Positions 10,988 through 22,400 of a stretch of 34,582 nucleotides of DNA are shown here, piece after piece. The stretch lies in assembly GCA_964058805.1 (NCBI GenBank), contig CAXKVV010001203.1:1-34582 (forward strand). Direction: 5' to 3'. Numbering within the stretch: the first letter of the stretch is position 1; each line of letters opens with the position of its first letter. The notes below the pieces were generated by a model that did no database searches, was not told the origin of the DNA, and saw only the letters and a list, made by a program, of their open reading frames with translations. The position numbers and the translations under genes were made by a program. The stretch is from Schoenoplectus triqueter. Taxonomy: Eukaryota > Streptophyta > Magnoliopsida > Poales > Cyperaceae.

Positions 10988-11010
10988 AAGAGCCACCCAC
11001 CAAAGCGGGT
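10988..11010 (-). other. Region of the polypurine tract (3' LTR junction)
   Basis: In gag-pol sense, the bases just before the 3' LTR read GGTGGGTGGCTCTT and then TGTTTAC. The plus-strand primer should lie here, but only GGTGGGTGG (11001-10993) is purine-rich apart from its T residues, which is an atypical polypurine tract. The block is conserved in the old relic at 1432-1452, which argues for function. CACCAAAGC and GCTTTGGTG on either side could form a hairpin. Confidence 0.5.
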
Positions 11011-11356
11011 CCCGAAGATTTTTAGAAAATTAAGGGGGTTGCTTTGGTGCATATATTCGTCGCACATTTTCTTTTCCCATCTTCCTCCCTCCTTTGTTGT
11101 TGACTTTATCACCTTTATTCTAGATTCGACCATCTCTCCATATGGCACGATTCCTAGACGTCCTCGGAGTCATTATCTCTCTCTCTACGAGGATCCGGAG
11201 GACTGGATACCCACCGTTAGGGTTACACGCGGCACCCCCATACATCTTCGAGCTGGTGGTTTGATTTTTCGCGACGAGCAGCCTCACGATATTACACCCC
11301 TACTGCCTCGAGATCTTCCAGCCGCAGCACCTCCTGTTCATCTCCTTGGCAAGGAG

Positions 11357-14300
11357 ATGATCGATGGAGAGGCCTCTCGCTGGGCTAGCATTGACTTCAG
11401 TCTTCCACTTAGATATCATGGGCATCAGTTAGACTGGATTCGCTACATCCTTACACAGGAGAGGGATGCTCTTTGTAGTTCAGGTGTGTACAGTTGTATT
11501 TTCTTGTCGATGTTTCGGTATCACATTGACACACCTTGGCTCTGTGCTTTCTGCGAGCGGTGGAGCTACTCCACCAACACCCTCTTTATCGATGATCGAG
11601 AGTTGACTCCCACCTTATGGGAGATTCGTCAGCTGACCGGTCTGCCCGTATTCGGTCATTATTATGACGAGTTCTTACTATCAGAGGATGACTTGAGGGA
11701 CCCTTCTCTGCATCCAGCTTCTCTTCGGGAGATGTACAGGATTTATGATCAGTTGAGAGGGCAGCATCTTTCTGTCCCCTTCAGATTCTGGATATCTTAT
11801 TTCACTGATCGGTTACATTCTCACACCGAGTGTTGTGCCTCTACTCGTGACCCTTTTGGTACCGGGCATCTTGGTCTTTTCAGTGATGTGGCTGCTCCTT
11901 CACAGGACACTCTATGCTCACATGAGATCGATCGTGAGACTTATTTGACAGCCTTTCTTTCCTGGTGGATTTGTTTCTTCCTACTTCCCAGTTCGGGGGC
12001 TCGTACCATCCGTCCCTCGGTATTTGTGATGGCGAGTCAGATTGCTCACGGTGAGAGAGTTTCATTGGCCGTACCCGTCTTGGCCAATATCTACAGGAGT
12101 TTGCGAGGTATGACATCTTCACGCGATCCTTCTCACTGTAGGGAGTTGGTACCTTGGCATTTCATTAGTGGGTGGTTGCATATGTATTGGTCTGGCCTGT
12201 ATCACCCATCCTTATCATCAGATTTGAGGGCCCACTTACCCATCTTGGGCGACTTAGCCGGTACAGAGCCTGCCTCTCTGACTCCAGAGGACGCTCGTTT
12301 CAGATTCTACCGTAGCTATGATCATCTGAGGCTAGCTCGTGCCAGATTAGCTACTCACCATCTGGCTGGGACCACTTGCAGATTTCTAGTTGATGCGGCA
12401 TTTCATTCTAGAGATTCTTCTCCTCTCATAGATCAGCCAGATGTCTTAGACTATTTCATCAGTCTTCGCTACGGGTTCTTGCCACTCCGTATCGGCGATT
12501 ATGCTTTCATAGAGCCCTATTCTCCACACAGATGTGCACATCAGTTTGGTTTAGATCAGGACGTGCCTCTCTTTCTCCTTCGTCCTGAGTCTTTAGCGAT
12601 GGACCTTGAGGGCCTTGGGTGGTGCTATTCACATCTATTCCGCTTAGGGACAGGTTCTCATTTTCAGACGGTACCTGCCTCTCGTTCACCCACGTTCTCG
12701 AGACGCTACATCTGGTGGTATTATAATGTCATTCGCTCGTACCAGTCATACACCCCTTCAGTGGTGGTACGCAGTACTTGTCCCAGGGATAGAGGCAGTT
12801 CATCATCTAGCCTCTCTTATGATGACTTCATCTCTTTCCCACCTTTTTCTTCAGCGCCAGTGGATTTTCAGGGGTTAGATAGCCGCTGCCTTTGTTTGTC
12901 TACTAGGACTCAGCTCACTGGTATGCTCCAGATTCATCCCTTCCTTATCTTAAGCTTAGATTTCAGGCTAGATTTTTGACAGATTTCTTTTTAATCAGAT
13001 TCTGCATATGAATATGATGAGGCAGAGCCCGGCTTCTCAGTCCCTCGCCCGAGAGCTGTTGACGTTTGTTCTCATCCACCTGCCGAGCCACCGGCTCCAG
13101 CTACCATGGGGAGAGATCGAGACGGCGCCTCTCAGCCGTCTTCTCCATCTTCTTTTCCTTCTCCTATTCCGGGTGATTTTCTTTACTGACTCGCCTATCC
13201 TTATTCAGGCGCACTTCATTCATATCTCTGATTAGAGTTTATTTTTCAGCTCATGGGACATCTCCTGTAGAGGCAGCCCGGGATGATATTATAGCAGATC
13301 TATCGGCGCCTGCGAGCGCTGCCATTTCAGGGTTTTGCACCGACCTTGCCGTCGCAGGTTCGTGTGCTTCATTTAATACTTAGTTGCTAGTATGCACTAG
13401 TATTTTCATTCTCACATGTAGATTTTACAGACCCTGAGACCGATGACATGGCATCTCCACACCGCTCAGAGCCTTTCTTTTATGACGGCCCCGCTTCACC
13501 GTCGATCTTGCTGGTACCCATTGGAGACGGTGACTCATTCGATGTGGTTCTGGGGCCAGTGCTCACTCTTGTACGATCAGAGGAGGCTTCTTTAGAGCAG
13601 GGGAGTCCATTGGTCGTCGAGCCCGCAGGCGACGAGCCATTATTGATCGAGGGAGGGTCATCTCATGCTTCTTCATCTCCCGATGGGCAGCCTCTCATGG
13701 CCACAGATGGCAGAGTCTCGACTGAGCGGGTTGCAGTCGATTATGACTCGGAGTTGGATGAGAGTTGGCTGGTGGAGCAGCTATTCCACAGCCCAGAGAC
13801 GGGGGTTCCGGCTAGCGAGGGTCTCGCCGAGCCTCATGCTTCTCCCGGTACCTTATATTTCCTTTATCATTTGCTCATATTTTATTTTTCCATGTATTCA
13901 TGCTTTTCATTTTATTTTGTAGCCGGGTCTGGTACACCTGCGGGTCCTCCTGAGGCGACCGACATCCCTATCCCTGACTCAGTCCCGCCTGTCTCAGGCG
14001 ACGAGGCGATAGGTTAGATCTTCTCTTCCCTCTATTTCTTCTTTGGTTATAACAATTTGTCTAACCCATTTATTTTACTTGCAGATGTTACATCGAGGGA
14101 TGTGCAGCTCGCCTTGGCCGCACTGGCGGATGCACTCCGAGATACCTTCTTCGGGGGCTATCCGCTAGATTTCGATATCCTGGACTCTCTGCCCAGTGGC
14201 TTCTCTTTCGACTGGTATAGGCTGATGCGGGGTACCATCGCGCCAGCTCTACTCATTGCACCTCGTCTTGAGAGTACTTTCATTTCCAGGAGGTGTGAGG

Positions 14301-14695
14301 AGCTACTCAGAGCTTACCAGGATGCGAGCTCTCTCGTATACCAGCACGAGTTGGAGATTCATGAGCTACGCAGGCATTTGGAGGCCGCTCGCCTCCGCTA
14401 TCTTCAGCGGCTCTCTTCTTGTGCTACTCTCCGCTCCATGGGAGTTAGTGGTGGGCCCGCTCGACTGCTCGTGCAGGAGCTAGAGGACCATAGACTATCA
14501 GTGGAGGGCTTCTCCCGACATCTAGCGGGACGTCTCCCAGAGTTGCAGATTCACATGAGCGCCCGGGATAGTGCCTTCGCTCAGTTCTTAGATTTCGAGG
14601 CGACTTCGGAGGAGGATAAGCACTCCCTTCATGCTTATCTGGAGACCATTAGTACTGTGCTATTAGAGCTGGAGTCCCGCTTCTTGGGCCCATAG
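11357..14695 (+). CDS. Antisense plant mobile domain (PMD) protein, six exons
   Basis: The exon model is 11357-12920, 12999-13172, 13250-13357, 13431-13847, 13923-14012 and 14085-14695. All introns are GT...AG, 72-78 nt long, and all interrupt codons in phase 1. The joined frame is open for about 987 codons. The first exon carries the PMD (aminotransferase-like) fold seen in MAIN/MAIL proteins and in transposons: 'WIRYIL', 'FCERWS..TNTLF', 'REL..TLWEIRQLTGLPVFG'. Exons 2-5 are acidic and Pro/Ser/Gly-rich. Exon 6 has a Leu/Glu/Arg-rich coiled coil ('HELEIHELRRHLEAARLRY'). The frame is open back to 10985, so a start upstream of the first in-frame ATG (11357), or a further 5' exon, is possible. 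Its transcript would be antisense to gag-pol. Molecular function is unknown; PMD proteins are linked to silencing in plants. Confidence 0.8.
12921..14084 (+). other. Five short phase-1 introns of the PMD gene
   Basis: Introns run 12921-12998 (GTATGC...TCAG), 13173-13249 (GTGATT...TCAG), 13358-13430 (GTTCGT...ACAG), 13848-13922 (GTACCT...GTAG) and 14013-14084 (GTTAGA...GCAG). The third also has an upstream acceptor ending at 13421 (ATGTAG) that would add exactly three codons and keep the frame. The sizes are close to the plant minimum. The introns survive because they are not recognised in the gag-pol-sense RNA that is reverse transcribed. Confidence 0.75.
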
Positions 14696-15288
14696 ACTGC
14701 ACTTTTCATTTCTTCTTTTCTCCTTTTCTTTTACTATACTTGATATAGGATGCCTTGACATTTATCATCTTGATCTCTTGTTGTGGATGCTGCTTGCCTC
14801 TATTATTATTCTTTCATCGCTTCCTCTGCAGCGCGAGGAAATATTTTATTGATTTCATGCCATGCACCTCCAATCTTATTTGCAAAAGCGCCCTATTACA
14901 ACTGCTTCATTCTTTCGCAGCGTCTAAACATAATAAAGAAAAATCTTACAACATCCTATTACATTCATTCTATACATGTTTCTCTTTATTTATGGCAATA
15001 CAAAACTCAAGTAACCGTGGTATTTTACGGATACCGAACCTGTCTGTATTGACCTCTAGGCCGGGTACAGAATAAACCCGTTTATCCCTTTATTACTGAT
15101 GGATAAACTTACCAGTATCAATTGGATTATGGATGCAACTGATAACACCATTTTGTGGATGCTCCTTGTATATTTAGTTGACATTTATTTGTGGAAGCTC
15201 ACTCACTCTCCCCTCATTTGTGCACCGTTGCGTGCAGAAGTGGAAACTCACCTTCACTCATCTCCACTCAATTTGTTTTGTGGGGGTA
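14696..15288. other. 3' region of the element, no gene seen
   Basis: This stretch lies between the PMD gene and the 241-bp duplication. Short overlapping frames exist on plus (14755-15075, 15099-15341), but they show no motif and are not conserved in shape with anything here. I treat it as untranslated sequence of the 3' region. Confidence 0.5.
14932..14937 (+). terminator. Possible poly(A) signal of the PMD gene (AATAAA)
   Basis: AATAAA lies about 237 bp after the stop codon at 14693-14695 and is followed by A-rich and T-rich sequence. Plant poly(A) signals are loose, so this is only a candidate. Confidence 0.35.
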
Positions 15289-15770
15289 CTACCCTCAAAC
15301 ATCCATCACGCATCCCTGCGAGACAGGCTTTCATCAGGTAGGTTCGCTCTCCATGACCTGAGTCACTTCTCTAAGCGAATTACTTTATTTGACACTGAAT
15401 GTCGGGCAAAAGCATAAACCCTTAGTCTGACCCCTCCACGACCTATTTTGGGATTAGAAACAGATCACCTCCTTGGGCGTGTGGTACTTTTGCGGATGAA
15501 TGTACCCAACCTGGTTTTTTATATTTTGGCTACCCTCAAACATCCATCACGCATCCCTGCGAGACAGGCTTTCATCGGGTAGGTTCGCTCTCCATGACCT
15601 AAGTCACTTCTTTAAGCGAGCCGCTTTGTTTAACATGAAATATCAGGTACAAGCGTAAACCCTTAATCTGACCCCTCCATGATATGTCGTGGGATTATGA
15701 CACACCATTTCTTCGGGCGTGTGGTGCTTTTACGGATGAATGCACCCAACCTGGCTTTGTATAACACTCA
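15289..15770. repeat. 241-bp tandem duplication in the 3' region
   Basis: Two diverged copies begin at 15289 and 15530 ('ctaccctcaaacatccatca'). Both contain 'gcatccctgcgagacaggct', 'taggttcgctctccatgacc', 'ctgacccctcca' and 'gggcgtgtggt' in the same order, ending near 'acccaacctgg'. The 3' regions of Tat elements are known for such tandem repeats and as a source of satellites. Confidence 0.9.
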
Positions 15771-16446
15771 TGGTGTCGGGGACAAAGGTGGCAACCCCTT
15801 ATTGAAAAGGTTTTATTATTTTTATTATTATTATTTATTTATTTATTATTTTTTTTATGAGTAGGAAAATAGGTTTTTATTGTTTTACATACATATCCTT
15901 TTATTTTGTTAGAAGAGAGCAGATTTTTGTTATTAGTGATACATGTTACTAATAGTACGAGAGTTATTTATTCATATGCCCTCGGAAGCGACTATATACT
16001 AGCCACCAATTTGCTCGACCTATCCCTTGGCTTGCGCCGCGGGCGACCAATATGAGCAACTTTCGTCATTGGGCTACAGATAGTTTGAGGGACAAACTGC
16101 AAACCCTGCCCATTTTTATGTTTATTCTGTATCAAATGGACAAACCCAGTGGTATTTGTATTGTGAGCCCAAACACCAAAGCTCTCGCCTTACACTCTCG
16201 CGTGGTTTTGGCATTGAATTCTTATTTTTATTATTTTTTATTTTGTTGTAGGGCTAAATGTGTTTGTGTGGTTTTGGATTTTTGGATGCATTCTATTTAC
16301 AAATGCATAAGTAAGGTTTTTTGAGATTTTTATGCAAAAGTGGAGGTTAGACATGGGTTTGTGTTTCGTGCACGTGTGTGTAAGCGAACACTTATTCCCT
16401 CCTTATTTATTTACAATAGATACTATTCGGTTGGCCCCGCTCTGGG
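15771..16446. other. 3' region between pol stop and the duplication
   Basis: It contains a TTA/TTTA-rich stretch (about 15806-15860), a short GC-rich patch near 16030-16045, and otherwise mixed AT-rich sequence. I see no gene. In gag-pol sense it is the first part of the 3' untranslated region after the integrase stop. Confidence 0.5.
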
Positions 16447-19400
16447 CTATGTGTAGTACTTCTTCAGATATCGCCCGTTAATTGGTGGCATGGGCCTTTC
16501 ACCTTCGTGGTCTATGAGTTGGTATGCGCCGCCTCCGTATACCTTTTCAATTACATATGGCCCTTCCCAATTCGGGGAGAATTTTGGGCCGATGTGCCGG
16601 CCAATAATCGGCCTCTTAAGGACAAGAACAAGCTCCCCTTGTTGAAATGCCCTGACTCGCGCCATTTTGTCATATGCCCTTGCCATTTTTGCCTGATATA
16701 TCTCAAGATTCTGCTGGGCTATCAGTCTTTTCTTGTCCATGGCATCCAACTCGTCTAATCTGAGTTGTTGGCATTCATCCATGGTCATATCGTTTTGCAT
16801 AGCCACCCGCAACGACGGTAATTCCACCTCAAGAGGGAGAACGGCTTCAACCCCGAAAGCCAAAGAATACGGGGTAGCTTGCGTAGGCGTTCGGTACGTG
16901 GTTCGATAAGCCCATAATGCCTCCTGTAGACGATTATCCCAGTCGCGTTGGTTGCCGTCCACGGTCTTTTTCATAATATTGATCAGGGTTTTGTTAAAGG
17001 CTTCGGCCAGGCCGTTGGCTCTCGGGTTGTAAATGGACGAGAATCTCCAATCAATGTTAAATTGCTCCGCCAGGGTATAGACTTTAGAGCTCTTGAAGGC
17101 CGTCCCGTTATCAGATATTATTCGTTGTGGGGTACCGAATCGGTAGAGGATGTGCGTCTTGAAGAACTTAACCACATCGGATGCTTTAACTTCTTTAAGC
17201 GGAACGGCTTCGGCCCATTTTGTAAAGTAATCCGTCGCCGCCAGGATGAACCGATGACCTCTCGACGTCGGAGGGTCTATGGGCCCCACTATGTCTGTAC
17301 CCCACATATTAAATGGCCAGGATGCTACCGTGGGGTGCAACGGGTTTGGCGCTTGATGTATAAAAGGGCCATGTATCTGGCACATGCGGCACTTCCTTGC
17401 GTGCTCTTCACAATCAGCCACCATCGTGGGCCAATAATACCCCATTCGCTTGATTTTCAATTTCATTTTTGGTCCAGACTGATGTGCTCCGCATAGTCCA
17501 GAATGAACTTCTTTCATAACCTGCTTGGCTTCAGGCCCTGATATACACCTCAACCATAACTGATCATAAGACCTACGGTATAACGTGTTGCCCACATACG
17601 CATACCGTAGTACCCGTTTTCTTAGTTGATCAGCGATTCTTTTATCTTTGGGGAGAGTGCCATGCCGGAAATATTCGATGAACGGCTGTCTCCAATCATC
17701 GTCCTCTTCAGTTATCATTGTTTCTTGGCATTCTACTTTTTCTGGTCCAGTGCCTTCATTATTTGCATTATCTGTTGCTTGGCACAATGATAACGGCCTC
17801 CTGTTGCGGACGATGATGTGGATCTCCGGCTCTGTTGGTTCACCCAGCTCCTTAGCGAGTTTGGCCAACGCATCTGCTTCACCATTCACGGCCCTCGTGA
17901 CCTTCTCGATGGACACATACGGGATTTTCTTCATTAGTTCCATGGCCTTCTGGTGATACTGTATTAGTTCCGGCTTTAGGACCTTGTATTCACCAATTAT
18001 CTGATTTATTATCAACTGTGAATCCCCAAAGATACGCACAGCCTTGATTTCCAGCTCCAGTGATAGCTCTAATCCGGCGATGAGTGCCTCATACTCTGCT
18101 TCATTATTTATGCATGGTTCGGTTAAAGCCAGAGAATGTCGTATTATCCCGCCTTCCGGGGTTACGAAGACTAGTCCTACGCCAGCTCGCACAGTTGGGA
18201 CTCCCGGGCCCGCGATCGGCTTGATCGACGAGGCACCATCAAAGTACATCTCCCATATAGGACTTCCTTCTTCAACATGTAGAGTTTCCTCATCGGGAAA
18301 GTCACATTTTAATGGGGAGTCATCTTGAATCGGGTGTGCAGCCAGGAAATCTGCTAGCGCCTGCCCCTTGATCGCCTTTTGCGGTGTATATGTGATGTCA
18401 AACTCAGTGAGAATGATCGCCCATTTGGCCAGTCTTCCCGTCAGCATTGGCCGAGTCATCAGATACTTGAGAGGGTCCACCTTAGATATTAAAATGATTT
18501 TGTGGGCTAGCATGTAGTGCCTCAATTTCTTCACCGCGAAGATTAGGGCTAAACAATGCTTCTCAATCGGTGAATACCCGTGTTCTGCCCCCACCATCAT
18601 GCGACTTAAGTAATATAGTGCATTTTGATTACCATCCTGGTTTTCTTGGGCCAATAGGGCTCCCAAGGATCCATCTAGGGCGGTCGTATACAGGATAAGT
18701 TCCTTCCCGGGTATGGGCGCCGCCAATACTGGAGGGTTGAGTAGATATGCCTTGATTTCTTCAAAGGCTCGCTGGCACTCGCCATCCCACTTAAACGGGA
18801 TATTCTTCTTAGTTAGCCGGGTGAAGGGTTGGATTTTACCCGATAGGTTGGCTATGAACCGCCTGATGTACGCCAATTGCCCTTGCAAAGATCGCAATTG
18901 TTTTAAATTCTTAGGCGGGGAGAGTTCAGTTATTGCTTTGATCTTGCCCGGGTCTATTTCAATTCCCCTGTGGCGTACCACAAACCCTAGGAATTTACCA
19001 GATGATACCATAAATGCGCATTTCAACGGGTTTAATTTGAGCGCATGTTCTCTCAGGCGGTTGAAAACGACCTCAAGATATTGGAGGTGTTCTTCATATG
19101 ACATGGCCTTGATGACTAGGTCGTCCACATAGCATTCTACTATCTTGTGGATCAGATCGTCGAATATCTTCGTCATCGCCCGTTGATAGGTGGCACCTGC
19201 ATTTTTCAGCCCGAACGGCATGACTTTGTAACAATAGATGCCAATTGGCGTGCGGAAGGCCGTATGCCTCTCATCTTCTGGCGCCATTTTGATTTGATTA
19301 TAACCCGCATAACCGTCCATGAAGGAGAAGACTTCATAGGAGGACGTATGGTCAATTATGATTTCGGTTACTGGGAGCGGGAAATCATCTTTAGGGCACG

Positions 19401-22400
19401 CCTTATTTAAGTCCCGAAAGTCCACACAAATGCGGATCTGCCCATTTTTCTTTTTAACCGGGACAATGCTAGCCACCCATTCTGGCGTCTCTTCTTCCCG
19501 TATGAAGCCTGCGTCGATGAGTTTCTTCGTTTCCTCCACGACCTTTTCTTCGAGTTCTATTCTCATCCGCCTTGGCGCTTGTTTAATCGGCTTGAAGGTT
19601 GGATCAATTTTTAAGTAATGAACCGCCACGCTGGGATCTAATCCAGGCATTTCTTTATAACTCCAAGCGAAGCAGTCCATGTAGCTTTTAAGGAATGTCT
19701 TCAACCTGTCAGCCACCTTTTCTGGCAATGACGCGCTTATGAAAGTTGGTCGTGGGTCTTCTTCTGTGCCCAAATTGATTTCAGCTAACTCATCGACCGT
19801 ATTAGGCTCCTTTTCTAGCTGTTTCAGAGCATTTTTCAGGACCGGGGTACTGTCCTCTTCTGTTTTATTGTCTAATATTTCGACAGAAGTCATGCAACAG
19901 CTTTCTCCCGTACGGCGCTCGTGGAAGGATCCCTCAAAACATGTTGCGTCGTCGCAGTCATACCCTAACCCCCGGGTATATTTTATTTTGCCATCCAGGC
20001 CCAGTACCTTATTCTGGCCGCCATTCCAGAGTTCATCGAAGCGCTTGGCCTCGGCCTTGGATATATCTCTCAGACATTTCGCCCTTTTTGCCAGTTTATA
20101 CAGCTCCTTTCCAAAGGGATGAGATGCAGCATCATCGCTCGTTGCATTCTCCAACTCTTGTTCTATTACCCACTTCTTCCAAGTGTTGTGATCAGGGTTC
20201 TTCAGAGACTGGGTTGAATCACTCTGATAGAAAATTATAGCTTTGTGGATGATAGTTTTCCCTTTAACGCGCTCTACCTTTGCCGGCACCACAAAGGTCT
20301 TCAGAGTCTGGATGTGGTTCACTTCCCTTGGCATGAGGTCTTTAAAATGCCTTTCGGGAACTGCAGTGATTTCTAGCGCTGCCATCTCCTCTTCTATTTC
20401 AATATTCATGACTGAGTTGGAGCGGTAGATTTCCTTGATTGGCTTTCGTCTCGCGACTCTGGGTTTGCTAGGCACGGGAGTGTGTGAGATTGTATAGGCA
20501 ACCCCTTTGCCTTTGTTATTCGAGCTATGCGGAGCTGGGTCTTGTTGAAAGCTTTTCGGGAGTTGGATCGTCCCATTTCTGTGCCCTTCTTCTATAAGGT
20601 CCTTGAATACCCAGCATTCTTCAATGGTGTGACCCAATATGTGATGATAAGGGCAGAATTCACCTTCACCGGCTCTTTCTATGTCTGCGGGTCTTTTACA
20701 GACGGGAAGTGTCAGTCCGCTCTTCAAGGCCTGCTCGAATATCCGAGCTGTTTTATTTTTCAGGAAAGAGTATTGTTTACTCCTTTTGGCCTTGAGGGTT
20801 TGCATGACGGCTGATTGTTTAGTTCTCATTTCTTCCCCCTTTGATTCATCTACTATAACAATTACCCGTTTACCGCTATCGGGTGCTTGTCTTTCAGGGG
20901 TCTCAGCGCGGGGTTCGCTCGTCACTTCTTTGAGTAGCTCGGAGTTATAGATCGCGGTTTGCAGGTTTTCAATCATTATCATGATTTCATTGTGTTGCAC
21001 TTTAATATCCTGCATCACTTCCCATTGTTCAGACACCTCCCTCCTATTATTTTCGACTTGGTGTCTTATTTCGTCAATTGCATTCCAGACGCGACCTTCA
21101 AAATTTTCCCACCATGAGCGTTCTTCATTTATAGGCCTTGGCCTAACCGGGTTATCCCTTCCGCTACCGGATCCCGTGTTGATCATAAATGACTCCTCGC
21201 TTTCATTATCTGTTTCAGGCCCTTTATATGGCTTCTTGAGGATGTGATAGATGATCTCTTCGTCGGATTCCTCTTCCCAGGGTTGACGATCATGGCTAGA
21301 CTCTTCTCCCGAGGCGATATCGCCCGAATTGTTGGAATCTTCGGAGTCTTCTCCCGAAGTTGCCTCTATGATCTGAATTTGAGGGGTGTTGGTAGGTTTA
21401 AAGTTGAAAATGACCTCCTCCTCAGAATCACTTGACTTGATTTCGCTCGGCTTTATTTGGGCCTTATACGTGGCCACCTGTTTGAAGCGGAAGGTTGCTT
21501 CCTCACCCGACTTTCTTCCGGGTCTTTGGGCTCGAGCACCTCGGGGTTTGATATTAAATTTGACCTCTTCTTCTTCTCCAGATGAGGTGTCAAATTTAGG
21601 GCTTTCATTAAGAGATTTCTGACCTGCTTTTGTTATTGGCCGGCTCGGCGCCACAGCGGATTTGGGCAGAAAATATTGGGCGTCATTGAATTTAATCTCA
21701 TGCACCCCGAATGGTTTGACATCTCCATCAATTCTCTTTTGTTTACCATTCTCAATATATTTCAGGCATTGGTGCAGAGTAGAGGGTATGACCTGATTGC
21801 TGTGGAGCCACGGGCGACCCAGCAACGCCCGATAAGAAGTTTCAGCGTCAATGACATAGAATTTAGTAGGCGCTTTTAGGCTTCCGCATTGCAGGTTCAG
21901 AGTTATAGCTCCCAGGGCCTTTTGGGAGTTTTGATTGAAGCCATGAATAATCACCTTTTCATCAGATAAGTTCTTCACGTCCAAGGTGATGGTCTTCAGA
22001 GTTTTAAGCGGCATGATATTGATCGAAGACCCTGCGTCGACCAAGATACGGCCAATCTTTTGCCCTCCACAATTTCCTGTGATGTACAGTGGGCGGTTAT
22101 GGTCGACGGTGCCTATTAGGAGGTCATCGTCCGTGAAATTTATACAGGCGGCCCGCTTGGCGGTGAATAGGGCTTCCTGCATATTTTGCTCGATGAAGTA
22201 TGATTTGTACTTCTCGGGATCTTGCAAGGCTTGGATTAGTACCTCCCTTAGGTCTTGTGACATCATCAATGCGTCAAATATACTTAATAACGCTGGGATT
22301 TTGCGCAGATGTGCCAACACATTGTATTCTTCGCCCGTCGACCGGGTCTTTTCTGGGTTCTTGCTTAGGTTCTCAGCCTCTTTACCTTTATTCTGGGCCT

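Noticed and set aside
11039..11356. TTG start at 11039 for the PMD protein
   Set aside because: No ATG is present before 11357 in this frame. The upstream part may be coding through an unseen 5' exon, but a TTG start is not credible for a plant nuclear gene.
14755..15417. Further exons or a second gene after the PMD stop
   Set aside because: The frames are short, overlapping and without motif, and partly run into the 241-bp duplication. The PMD frame ends cleanly at 14695.
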